NCBI GenBank assembly: GCA_031263155.1
Contig: JAISGK010000051.1
Coordinates: 1 to 64,000, forward strand
Direction: 5' to 3'
Origin: Clostridiales bacterium
Lineage (GTDB): Bacteria > Bacillota > Clostridia > Lachnospirales > WQUN01
Length of the DNA: 64,000 bases
Below are positions 35,273-43,368 of the stretch, piece by piece (positions within the stretch are counted from its first letter, which is position 1; every line of letters starts with the position of its first letter). The position numbers were made by a program, and so were the translations under genes. The notes below the pieces were generated by a model. It saw only the letters and a program-made list of their open reading frames with translations. It was not told the DNA's origin and did no database searches.

Positions 35273-36105
35273 GGTTCGAGTTTGTAAAAATGCAAGGCTG
35301 CGGCAACGACTATATCTATTTCAACTGTCTTAAAGCCCCCTTTCCCAACCCTGAAATCAACGCCGTCAAACTCTCTGACAGGCATTTTGGCATTGGGGGA
35401 GACGGCATCATTCTTATTGAGCGCTCTGATAAGGCGGACGCTTTTATGAGACTTTACAACGCCGATGGGAGCGCTGCGCGCATGTGCGGTAACGGCGTAC
35501 GCTCCGTCGCTAGATATCTGCGTGACGCCGAGCTTCTTGCAGATCCCCTCCAGGCAAAAATTGACACGCCCTGCGGCGTAAAAATAATTACTTTTGAGGA
35601 TGATAATATTACGGTAAACATGGGTAAACCGAGTTTTGAGCATGACGACATACCCATGCGTATCCCATTTGAAATGAGACACGGCAACCAGAACACCATT
35701 ATTGCCGATGGAGAGGTTTATTATTTTGTAGGCGTTTCGATGGGCAATCCCCACGCCGTCGTTTTTGTGTACGACCCCTATTCTTTGGATTTGAGCAAGA
35801 TAGGCCCCATTTTCGAAAAGCATGACTATTTCCCCGACTCTGTTAACGCGGAATTTGTGCGCGTGCTTACGCCAAACAACGTAACCATGCGCGTATGGGA
35901 GCGCGGCAGCGGCGAAACGCTGGCGTGTGGCACCGGCGCTTGCGCGGCCGCTGTCGCGGCGGCCAAGATTGGATATTGTGATGTCGACAAGGGCGTGACC
36001 GTACATTTGCGCGGGGGCGATCTGTTTATCCGCACAATCAATGGCGAGGTTTTTATGACTGGTACCGCTGAAAAGGTATTTGAGGGGGTCATTGACATTG
36101 GTTAA
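35269..36105 (+). CDS. dapF: Diaminopimelate epimerase
   Basis: 278 residues, full length. Converts LL- to meso-diaminopimelate for lysine and peptidoglycan. The two catalytic Cys are in [12 protein letters not shown] and [22 protein letters not shown] and FGIGGDGII are family motifs. Start overlaps purF by ATGA. The substrate is made by the dapL product encoded two genes downstream, so both ends of the aminotransferase branch are in this operon. Confidence 0.97.
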   Translation: MRFEFVKMQGCGNDYIYFNCLKAPFPNPEINAVKLSDRHFGIGGDGIILIERSDKADAFMRLYNADGSAARMCGNGVRSVARYLRDAELLADPLQAKIDTPCGVKIITFEDDNITVNMGKPSFEHDDIPMRIPFEMRHGNQNTIIADGEVYYFVGVSMGNPHAVVFVYDPYSLDLSKIGPIFEKHDYFPDSVNAEFVRVLTPNNVTMRVWERGSGETLACGTGACAAAVAAAKIGYCDVDKGVTVHLRGGDLFIRTINGEVFMTGTAEKVFEGVIDIG

Positions 36106-37699
36106 GCACATTTTCGTAACAGGTGGCGTCGCCTCTGGATTGGGCAAGGGCATATGTGTCGCCTCGCTGGGAAGATTGCTGAAATCGCGCGGGCTTAAAG
36201 TTTCCGCGCAAAAACTTGACCCCTACATAAATGTTGACCCAGGCACAATGAACCCCTACCAGCACGGCGAGGTGTTCGTTACCGAAGACGGCGCCGAGAC
36301 TGACCTGGACTTGGGGCACTATGAGCGTTTTATAGACGAAAACATGACTCGCTATGGAAATCTAACAAGTGGTCGGGTTTATTTTAATGTGCTATCCCGC
36401 GAGCGCGAAGGGCATTATCTGGGGCAAACGGTTCAGGTTATACCGCACATCACCGACGAGATAAAATCTTTTATCCACAATGGAGCGGACGGTTCGGACG
36501 TCTTGATCACCGAGATTGGCGGTACGGTGGGTGATATAGAAAGCCAGCCCTATCTGGAGGCCATACGGCAGATATCCCTTGAAAAAGGCAGGGACAACTG
36601 CCTCTTCATTCACCTTGTTCTGATACCATATATAAAAGGATCGGGAGAGCACAAGAGTAAGCCGGCGCAGCACAGCGTAAGGGAACTACGCGCCGTAGGT
36701 ATACTGCCCGACATAATCATAGCCAGAGCGGATGAGAGTCTGAACAGTGAGATAATGGCGAAGCTATCGCTGTTTTGCAATGTGAAACCCGACTGCGTTA
36801 TCGAATGTCTAACCCTGGACAATGTGTATGAAGTGCCGCTCATGTTGAGCGACAACGGATTGGACACCGTGGTATGCCGCGAGCTTAAACTGTGTGACAG
36901 CCACCCCAAATCAGACATGCGTGAGTGGAAGGTTTTGGCCGACAATGTTAAAAACGCGAGCCGCACCATTAAGATCTCTATGGTGGGCAAGTATGTGCGC
37001 CTGCACGACGCGTATCTGTCTGTTATAGAGGCGTTAAGGCACGCGGGATTCGCCATGGGGGCGAAGATAGAGATAAACTGGATAAACGCGGAACAGGTAA
37101 ACAATGATAACGTGGGCTCATACCTGAAAGACGCGCATGGGGTTCTCGTGCCCGGCGGATTCGGTCAGCGCGGCATAGAAGGGATGATAGCCGCTTGCCG
37201 CTATTCCCGCGAAAACAAAATTCCCTACTTCGGGCTATGTTTGGGGATGCATATAGCCGTGATGGATTTCGCGCGGCATATGTGCGGGCTTACGTTGGCA
37301 AACTCCAGCGAGTTTTACGCTGACGGCGAGCACAACGTTATAGACCTTATGAAAGACCAAAACGGCGTTATAAACAAGGGCGGGACTATGCGCCTGGGGG
37401 CTTACCCCTGCGTTATTTTGCCAGGGACGAAAATGGAGCGATGCTACGCTGTAAAAGAGATATCCGAGCGCCACAGGCACAGATATGAGTTTAACAATAG
37501 TTACAGGGAGCGGATGAGCGACGCGGGGCTGGTGATAGCCGGTCAATCCCCCGACGGTTTATTGGTCGAGGCCGTGGAGCTAAAAGAGCATCCCTTCTTT
37601 GTGTCAGTGCAGTTTCACCCCGAATTTAAAAGCAGACCCAATAAGCCGCACCCCCTGTTTTATGGTTTTATAAAGGCGGCGGCAGAAGGAGGGCAATAG
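36098..37699 (+). CDS. pyrG: CTP synthase
   Basis: 533 residues starting at TTG 36098 ([18 protein letters not shown]), eight bases after GAGGGGG; the start lies inside the dapF end. The N-terminal synthetase domain binds UTP and [14 protein letters not shown] and [11 protein letters not shown] (nucleophile Cys) plus [10 protein letters not shown] form the C-terminal glutamine amidotransferase. Forms CTP from UTP and glutamine. Its position joins pyrimidine synthesis to the nitrogen operon. The stop abuts dapL by one base. Confidence 0.96.
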   Translation: MVKHIFVTGGVASGLGKGICVASLGRLLKSRGLKVSAQKLDPYINVDPGTMNPYQHGEVFVTEDGAETDLDLGHYERFIDENMTRYGNLTSGRVYFNVLSREREGHYLGQTVQVIPHITDEIKSFIHNGADGSDVLITEIGGTVGDIESQPYLEAIRQISLEKGRDNCLFIHLVLIPYIKGSGEHKSKPAQHSVRELRAVGILPDIIIARADESLNSEIMAKLSLFCNVKPDCVIECLTLDNVYEVPLMLSDNGLDTVVCRELKLCDSHPKSDMREWKVLADNVKNASRTIKISMVGKYVRLHDAYLSVIEALRHAGFAMGAKIEINWINAEQVNNDNVGSYLKDAHGVLVPGGFGQRGIEGMIAACRYSRENKIPYFGLCLGMHIAVMDFARHMCGLTLANSSEFYADGEHNVIDLMKDQNGVINKGGTMRLGAYPCVILPGTKMERCYAVKEISERHRHRYEFNNSYRERMSDAGLVIAGQSPDGLLVEAVELKEHPFFVSVQFHPEFKSRPNKPHPLFYGFIKAAAEGGQ

Positions 37700-38889
37700 T
37701 GCGACTAAACACCAATTATGGCAAACTGGTAGACAGCTACCTGTTTTCCGCCGTCAGTAAAAAAGTAGAGTCATTCAGACAGTCCCACCCGGAAGCGGAC
37801 ATTATCAGTTTAGGCATTGGCGACGTAACACTGCCACTGGCAAAAGCCGTTACAAGCGCTATGCATAACGCTGTGGATGAGTTGTCTGGCGCGGCGACCT
37901 TTAAAGGCTATTCGCCCGAGGCGGGCTATGATTTTTTGCGTGACGCCGCGCAAGGCTATTATGCTCTTAAGGGCGTCGATTTAGATCTTTGTGAGATATT
38001 CATCAGCGACGGCGCAAAGAGCGATTGCGGCAATATTTTAGACATTTTTGGCGCAAACAACAATGTGCTGATACCCAACCCCGTATACCCCGTCTATGTA
38101 GATACAAACATCATGCGCGGCACAAATGTAAGGTACTCAAATGGCGGCGTGAACAATAATTTTTTGCCTGTGCCACGCGACACAGACTCCAGCGGCGCGG
38201 TCGATATCATTTACCTGTGTTCGCCCAACAACCCGACCGGCGCTGTTTACGATAGGCTACAGCTTAAGCAATGGGTAGATTACGCCATTGCCAATCAAGC
38301 GATAATCCTTTTCGACGCGGCCTACGAGGCGTTTGTGTCTGACGATAACCTGCCGTCATCAATATATCAAATTGACGGGGCAAAAGAGTGCGCGATAGAA
38401 TTTTGTTCGTTTTCAAAAACGGCGGGATTTACGGGCGTGCGTTGCGGCTACACGGTTGTTCCGCAAAGCCTAAACTTCGATGGCATAAGTGTAAACAAGC
38501 TGTGGGGCCGTCGCCAATCTACGAAGTTTAACGGGGTGTCCTATATTACGCAGAAAGGCGCCGCCGCCGCCCTATCGCCAGAGGGGCTTAAACAGATAAA
38601 GGATAATTTGAGGTATTACAAAAATAACGCGTCGCTTATCGCGAATACGCTAACGCGCTTGGGCGTATGGTATACCGGCGGTACGCACTCACCCTACATT
38701 TGGCTAAAATGCCCGAACAATATGAAATCGTGGGATTTTTTTGATTTGCTGCTGCAAAAAACAAACGTTGTCGGTACCCCCGGAGAGGGATTTGGCGCGA
38801 ACGGAGAAGGGTTTTTTCGCCTTACAGCGTTTGGGAACCACGAGAATGTAGCAAAAGCCATGCAAAGGATAGAGAGGATGCTGTCTTGA
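37699..38889 (+). CDS. dapL: LL-diaminopimelate aminotransferase
   Basis: 396 residues, GTG start at 37699 after GAAGGAGGGC. Fold-type I PLP enzyme: N-terminal LGIGDVTLPL, SDGAKSDCGNI, CSPNNPTGAVYD, and the PLP Lys in EFCSFSKTAGFTGVRCGY. DapL makes LL-diaminopimelate in one step from tetrahydrodipicolinate, a route found in plants, Chlamydia and many Clostridia. It supplies the substrate of DapF encoded upstream. Last gene of the operon. Confidence 0.95.
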   Translation: MRLNTNYGKLVDSYLFSAVSKKVESFRQSHPEADIISLGIGDVTLPLAKAVTSAMHNAVDELSGAATFKGYSPEAGYDFLRDAAQGYYALKGVDLDLCEIFISDGAKSDCGNILDIFGANNNVLIPNPVYPVYVDTNIMRGTNVRYSNGGVNNNFLPVPRDTDSSGAVDIIYLCSPNNPTGAVYDRLQLKQWVDYAIANQAIILFDAAYEAFVSDDNLPSSIYQIDGAKECAIEFCSFSKTAGFTGVRCGYTVVPQSLNFDGISVNKLWGRRQSTKFNGVSYITQKGAAAALSPEGLKQIKDNLRYYKNNASLIANTLTRLGVWYTGGTHSPYIWLKCPNNMKSWDFFDLLLQKTNVVGTPGEGFGANGEGFFRLTAFGNHENVAKAMQRIERMLS

Positions 38890-38970
38890 CCCGAGTTTCG
38901 CAGATAGCGGGGGATGCGGCCTGAAAACGGCTTAATTATCTAAAAAATTTTTTATGGAGGGTACATAAGT

Positions 38971-39516
38971 ATGCCTACAGAGATCGTTAAAACTTACAAA
39001 CAGGAGATCCCTGCTCTTAGGTTTATTGGGAAAAAATACGGTGATAATGACCGTGTCAACGGATCATTTGGCAAGTATTGGCAAGACTGGCTTCAAAACG
39101 ACTGGTTTGGCGTGATTGAAAAACAAATTGGCAGTAGTATCGACACAATATATGAAGATGGCGACGCGTACATTGGCCTTGAAAGGTATAAGAAGGGTGA
39201 ACCGTTTGCGTATTGGATAGGCATGTTCGCGCCTCCAAATACCCCCGTTCCCGAAGGATACGTCTTTCATGATTTCCCCAAAGCCTCATTGGGGGTTTGC
39301 TGGGTTTATGGCAAAGAAGATGAAATTTTTGCGCAAGAGAAGAATTGTATGAAAAAACTGGAAAAAGAAGGGTACGAATTTCTACCTGATGAAAATGGCT
39401 TTCAATGGCTTTTTGAGCGTTATGGATGCCCCCGCTTCACAAGCCCGGATGAAAAAGGGAATGTCATATTGGATATTTGCTTTTATGTAAGCACAGTAAA
39501 GGATCTGGCCGTATGA
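38971..39516 (+). CDS. GyrI-like / effector-binding domain protein
   Basis: A 181-residue stand-alone GyrI-like small-molecule-binding protein (AraC_E_bind fold). EIPALRFIGKKYG opens the first half, GLERYKKGEPFAYWIGMF the second, and GFQWLFERYGCPR is near the end. No DNA-binding domain is attached. Stand-alone forms bind or hydrolyse hydrophobic or toxic ligands. SD TATGGAGGG. A terminator follows at once, so it is a short transcription unit or the end of the dapL operon. Confidence 0.75.
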   Translation: MPTEIVKTYKQEIPALRFIGKKYGDNDRVNGSFGKYWQDWLQNDWFGVIEKQIGSSIDTIYEDGDAYIGLERYKKGEPFAYWIGMFAPPNTPVPEGYVFHDFPKASLGVCWVYGKEDEIFAQEKNCMKKLEKEGYEFLPDENGFQWLFERYGCPRFTSPDEKGNVILDICFYVSTVKDLAV

Positions 39517-39534
39517 TCATATAAGTCGATCAGA

Positions 39535-39575
39535 TAGGAGACTGCCCATTAATTGAGCAGCCTCCTATCCGATTT
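39535..39575. terminator. Terminator hairpin between the GyrI-like gene and the metal operon
   Basis: GATAGGAG-A-CTGC (39533-39545) pairs with GCAG-C-CTCCTATC (39558-39570), giving a long stem before GATTTTA. It lies between converging genes and may stop transcription in both directions. Confidence 0.65.
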
Positions 39576-39781
39576 TACACCACTTGATAACCCGTATCAT
39601 TTATGGCTTTTGTGATTTGCTCCACGCCCACAATGGAAGCGTCATAGTCGATTATTGCCTCTTTTTTACGCTTGCTTGCCTTTACTTTTTTTATTCCGCT
39701 CAACTTGCGCACCGCGTCCTGTATGGCGATTTCACAGTGCCCGCAAGACATGCCCTCGACTTTTAACATCAGCTTTTCCAT
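39575..39781 (-). CDS. CopZ-like HMA metal chaperone
   Basis: A 68-residue single HMA domain. The metal-binding motif GMSCGHC sits near residue 12 and the fold ends GYQVV. Unlike the CCxxC HMA motifs of the two upstream genes it has the MxCxxC pattern typical of Cu(I) chaperones, though it follows a Cd/Zn/Pb-type ATPase. The gap to the ATPase gene is 60 bases. It could hand metal to the pump or be an independent copper chaperone. Confidence 0.85.
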   Translation of the reverse strand: MEKLMLKVEGMSCGHCEIAIQDAVRKLSGIKKVKASKRKKEAIIDYDASIVGVEQITKAINDTGYQVV

Positions 39782-39841
39782 TAACCTATTACCCCCGATC
39801 TTTTACGCAATGCCCCCATCCCGCTGGCCGCCTCATCATTT

Positions 39842-42190
39842 TTACTTCTTTGTCACACTTGTCACACTCATCGCTCTCATAGCGTTTAGTGTGGCGATAA
39901 CCGCAACCCCGACATCGCCGAACACCGCCACCCACATATTTACGAAACCCAACGCGCCAAACAAAAGTATAATCCCTTTCACGCCAAGCGCGAAGACGAC
40001 ATTTTGCGCTACAATAGATCGCGTCTTTTTCGCAATTTGAATGGCTGTAATAAGTTTACTGGGTTCGTCGGTCATAATCACGGCGTCGGCAGCCTCGATC
40101 GCTGCGTCAGAACCCACGCCCCCCATTGCCACGCCTACGTCACTGGCGGCAAGCACTGGGGAGTCGTTTATGCCATCGCCCACGAATACAACGCGCCCTT
40201 TGCCAGAAACGCTGTTTTTAATGGCCTCAAGGCACTCCACCTTCTGTTCTGGCAAAAGCTCGGCGCGAAACTCATTAACGCCGATGGCTGCGGAAACTTT
40301 TTCAGCGTTTGCCTTGCTATCGCCTGTCAAAATAACTGCCTTTTTCACACCAAGGGCTTTAAGACCTTCTATTGTGCTTGCCGCGTCCTGCTTGACAGAA
40401 TCCGCTATGATAAGATAACCCGCGTATATGCCGTCGATGGCGATATGCACGAGAGTCCCCGTAGCGTTTACGCTGATAAAGTCAACGCCATTGTCACGCA
40501 TAAACCTTCCATTGCCCACAAGCACGGTTTTCCCGTCAACTACAGAACGAACTCCCATACCGGCGATTTCTGATACGGAGTCTATGCGGTTTGCCTGTAT
40601 CGCCTTGCCGTATTTACTTACAATAGACACGGCTATAGGGTGGGTAGTGGCGCTTTCGGCATAGGCGGCGTATTCCAGCAGCCTCTGCTCTGTAAAACCA
40701 TTCGACGGCGACGCTTTCTCCACAGAAAACACGCCCTTTGTCAGCGTACCTGTTTTATCGAATACCACCGTATCAACATTGGCAAGCGACTCAAGATACG
40801 CTCCGCCTTTAATTAACACCCCACTCTTTGAAGCCCCGCCAATACCGCCGAAAAAACTAAGCGGCACGGAGATTACGAGGGCGCAGGGGCAAGACACGAC
40901 AAGGAATATAAGAGCTCGCCCGACCCAATCAGCCCACGCGCCGCTCATAAGCAGCGGTGGCAATATGGCAAGAGCAATCGCCCCAAACACCACAACGGGG
41001 GTGTAGTAGCGGGAAAACTTGGTGATAAAACTTTCACTTGGAGCTTTTCTGGCTACGGCGTTCTGCGTAAGGTCTAGTATTCTGGAGACGGCGGACTCGC
41101 CGTATGCCTTGGCAACTTTGATGGCTAGCAGGCCATTCTTATTCAAGAATCCTGATAACGCCTCGCTCCCAACCGATACGTCGCGCGGAAGGGATTCTCC
41201 TGTCAGCGCTGATGTGTCAAAGGCTGATGAACCGGAAACAACAACGCCATCCAGCGGTACGCTTTCTCCTGGCTTCACAATAATTGTCTCGCCGACCGCG
41301 ACCTCTTCCGCCGCAACGGTAAGCAATTGTTCGGCGCTTTTCAGGGTCGCGCTGTCAGGGCGAATGTCCATAAGCGCGGAAATAGAACGCCTGGACTTCC
41401 CTACGGCGAAACGCTCAAACGCTTCACCGATTTGATAAAACAGCATAACAGCCACGCCCTCTGGGTATTCACCAATCGCGAACGCGCCGATTGTCGCGAT
41501 GCTCATCAAAAAGCACTCATCGAACGCGCCGCCTTTCAAAACCCCTTTGGCGGCCCGAAGCAAAACCTCGCCGCCAATCAGCAGGTACGCGGCAAGAAAC
41601 AGCGCAAGCTCATAATACTGCGGCAATTTTGCAAACAATCCAACAACTGACAGTGCCACCCCCGCGATAATGGCGGCGGTTTGTATCTTCTTGCGCCTAA
41701 TCTCCATCATATCCTCTGCGGCGGCGGGGGAATGATATATAACGGTTATGTCTGCGAACTCCGCCTGCAACGCCTCGCGGGCTTTACGAAGTACGACGGG
41801 AAGACGCTCGGCGTTTTCAGCCTCAATCAGCACAGAGCCGTTTTGCTCTGACACATTTATTACTCCATTCACGGAGCGTATTACCCGCTTCGCGCTTTCG
41901 ATAGAAATGTTTGCCCCTTCAATCCAAATGGCTTTTTGGCCGGGTACTATATCCCTTGTTTCGGAAAGCGTGATATCCGGATCGTACTGCTTGACAATGC
42001 GCGTACTCTCCACCAGCACATAAGGAAGTTTGTCGGCGCTGTCAAGAGCGAGTGATAATCGAGCGGTTGTAAATTCAATTGCCGCTTCTAATACGCCGTC
42101 CAGTTTGCGGATTCGTTTTTCCATCTTCGCGGCGCATATAGGGCAGCAAAGCCCACTAAGAACATACTCCTTTTTCAAGACGGCCTCCAT
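39842..42190 (-). CDS. P1B-type heavy-metal ATPase, Cd/Zn/Pb class
   Basis: 782 residues. The N-terminus has an HMA domain with LCCPIC and a second, degenerate HMA-like segment. Eight membrane segments are expected. The transmembrane CPC is in VSCPCALV, the phosphorylated Asp in FDKTGTLT, the HP site in TTHPIAVS, and GDGINDSPVLA lies at the hinge. The last segments with NMWVAVFGDVGVAV fit the P1B-2 (Zn/Cd/Pb) group. A TTG four codons in is preceded by GGAGG and may be the true start. It exports toxic divalent metal, under the ArsR regulator encoded two genes upstream. Confidence 0.93.
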   Translation of the reverse strand: MEAVLKKEYVLSGLCCPICAAKMEKRIRKLDGVLEAAIEFTTARLSLALDSADKLPYVLVESTRIVKQYDPDITLSETRDIVPGQKAIWIEGANISIESAKRVIRSVNGVINVSEQNGSVLIEAENAERLPVVLRKAREALQAEFADITVIYHSPAAAEDMMEIRRKKIQTAAIIAGVALSVVGLFAKLPQYYELALFLAAYLLIGGEVLLRAAKGVLKGGAFDECFLMSIATIGAFAIGEYPEGVAVMLFYQIGEAFERFAVGKSRRSISALMDIRPDSATLKSAEQLLTVAAEEVAVGETIIVKPGESVPLDGVVVSGSSAFDTSALTGESLPRDVSVGSEALSGFLNKNGLLAIKVAKAYGESAVSRILDLTQNAVARKAPSESFITKFSRYYTPVVVFGAIALAILPPLLMSGAWADWVGRALIFLVVSCPCALVISVPLSFFGGIGGASKSGVLIKGGAYLESLANVDTVVFDKTGTLTKGVFSVEKASPSNGFTEQRLLEYAAYAESATTHPIAVSIVSKYGKAIQANRIDSVSEIAGMGVRSVVDGKTVLVGNGRFMRDNGVDFISVNATGTLVHIAIDGIYAGYLIIADSVKQDAASTIEGLKALGVKKAVILTGDSKANAEKVSAAIGVNEFRAELLPEQKVECLEAIKNSVSGKGRVVFVGDGINDSPVLAASDVGVAMGGVGSDAAIEAADAVIMTDEPSKLITAIQIAKKTRSIVAQNVVFALGVKGIILLFGALGFVNMWVAVFGDVGVAVIATLNAMRAMSVTSVTKK

Positions 42191-42196
42191 AGCGCG

Positions 42197-42421
42197 TTAT
42201 GCCTCCTTCACCGCAACGTCTTCGTCAATATCCGCCACAATCGACACAATGGACGGGAATATTAAATCCGCGTCACAGTCAGCCGTGATAGTGACAGTTT
42301 TGGCTTCATAGTCAATTTTTGCCGCCGTTACGCCTGGCAGCGCGGCAACGCTCACTTCAATCGCCGCAGCGCAGTTTTCACAGCAGAGATTTTCAAGTAA
42401 AAATGTTTTGGTAATTAACAT
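42197..42421 (-). CDS. Stand-alone HMA protein
   Basis: A 74-residue single HMA domain with LCCENC and an acidic C-terminus (VADIDEDVAVKEA). It lies between the ArsR regulator (3-base gap) and the ATPase (6-base gap), so it is cotranscribed with both. The CCxxC motif is the same as in the ATPase N-terminus. It probably delivers metal to the pump. Looks like a split-off N-terminal domain of a CadA-like ATPase. Confidence 0.85.
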   Translation of the reverse strand: MLITKTFLLENLCCENCAAAIEVSVAALPGVTAAKIDYEAKTVTITADCDADLIFPSIVSIVADIDEDVAVKEA

Positions 42422-42424
42422 GGT

Positions 42425-42817
42425 TTACCCCCTCATAAATTTTTCTTCGCTTACATGAAGCAAGCTTTGATAAAAGATATTGCTGACGTGCTCATCGCTC
42501 AGCGAATAGTAGACGACTTTACCCTCTCTGCGATATTTAACAAGTTCACTCTGGCGCAAAACCTTCAAGTGGTGTGACACGGCGGGCTGCGTCATATCCA
42601 TCAGAGCGGCGATATCGCATACACACATCTCGTTAAGGATTAGCGCGTTGATTATTTTCAGGCGGCTTGGGTCGGCGCAAACCTTAAACAATTCCGCCGC
42701 TTTTTGGAGTTGTTCGTCCTTACTGATTCCTTTGCGAACCCGACGCACAACCTCCTCGTGAATGACAGTACAATTGCATAGGGTATCCTCGTCGTTGACT
42801 ATCCTCATTGTTACCAC
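42425..42817 (-). CDS. ArsR/CadC-family metal-sensing repressor
   Basis: A 130-residue winged-helix repressor; GTG 42817 or ATG 42808 is the start. The N-terminal Cys pair LCNC (near 14) and NEMCVCDIAAL supply thiols of the CadC metal site; QPAVSHHLKVLRQSELV is the recognition helix region, and DEHVSNIFYQ may add a C-terminal site. It should repress the efflux operon until Cd, Pb or Zn binds. It is first in the operon, and the palindrome at 42832-42857 overlaps its promoter. Confidence 0.92.
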   Translation of the reverse strand: MVTMRIVNDEDTLCNCTVIHEEVVRRVRKGISKDEQLQKAAELFKVCADPSRLKIINALILNEMCVCDIAALMDMTQPAVSHHLKVLRQSELVKYRREGKVVYYSLSDEHVSNIFYQSLLHVSEEKFMRG

Positions 42818-42831
42818 ACTTTCTGATAATT

Positions 42832-42884
42832 ATAAACATATAAGCAACTGTTTATATTATAGATCGCCTTTCAGACAAAAGCAA
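42832..42884 (-). promoter_or_regulatory. Promoter and operator of the metal efflux operon
   Basis: On the minus strand TTGCTT (42884-42879), 17-base spacer, TATAAT (42861-42856). The start point falls in an AT-rich palindrome with arms ATATAA (42838-42843)/TTATAT (42852-42857), flanked by ATAAAC (42832-42837)/GTTTAT (42850-42855), a good size for an ArsR-family dimer. Confidence 0.65.
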
Positions 42885-42948
42885 GAGGAAAATTTAAGTT
42901 GTTTTTATTGTCAAAAATAAAAAGACCTAATAACGTCGTGTATATTAC

Positions 42949-42977
42949 TTTACTTGCACGGGATAGTATACTATAAT
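42949..42977 (+). promoter_or_regulatory. Promoter of the antitoxin gene at 43000
   Basis: TTTACT (42949-42954), 17-base spacer, TATAAT (42972-42977). Its -10 box contains the first ATG of the open frame (42976), so the transcript starts after that ATG. Confidence 0.6.
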
Positions 42978-42999
42978 GAGCATATCAAAGGGGGTGTTC

Positions 43000-43272
43000 A
43001 TTATAGCTCAAACAATCAATGTTACTATTCGTTTAGACCGTGACGTAAAGGAAAACGCTGAAAAACTATTCAACGATTTTGGTATGAATTTATCAACCGC
43101 GTTTAATATTTTTGCGCGTCAATCCCTACGTCAAGGACGAATTCCTTTTGAGATTTTTGACCCATTTTACAGTGAAAAAAATCAAGCTGAATTAAACCGC
43201 CGCATTGCCGACATAAACGCGGGTAAAAACCTTACCGCCCACGAGTTAATTGAGGCAGAAGCTGAAAATTGA
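43000..43272 (+). CDS. RelB/DinJ-family antitoxin, orphan, probable ATT or ATA start
   Basis: Ninety residues from ATT 43000. Ribbon-helix-helix part: QTINVTIRLDRDVKENAEK and GMNLSTAFNIFARQ; then the family segment RIPFEI and an acidic C-terminus. The only upstream ATG (42976) lies inside the -10 box and so is not transcribed. AAAGGGGGTGTTC (42987-42999) is an almost perfect SD directly before ATT-ATA-GCT-CAA. The homologous antitoxin at 2799 begins ATG-GCG-CAA, which aligns with the ATA codon. No toxin gene is adjacent. Confidence 0.75.
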   Translation: MIAQTINVTIRLDRDVKENAEKLFNDFGMNLSTAFNIFARQSLRQGRIPFEIFDPFYSEKNQAELNRRIADINAGKNLTAHELIEAEAEN

Positions 43273-43273
43273 T

Positions 43274-43299
43274 ACCGCCCACTTGCAGGGCGGTTTTTT
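43274..43299 (+). terminator. Rho-independent terminator of the antitoxin gene
   Basis: CCGCCC (43275-43280) and GGGCGG (43288-43293) with a 7-base loop, followed by six T. It begins two bases after the stop codon. Confidence 0.85.
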
Positions 43300-43368
43300 A
43301 TGAAAATATGAATTATGTTGAAGGTTTTACCCGATAATAACAAAAGAGTAGTTGCTTGAGGTGGTAAA

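Noticed and set aside
42976-42999. ATG 42976 as the antitoxin start
   Set aside because: It is part of the TATAAT -10 box, and the SD lies downstream of it.
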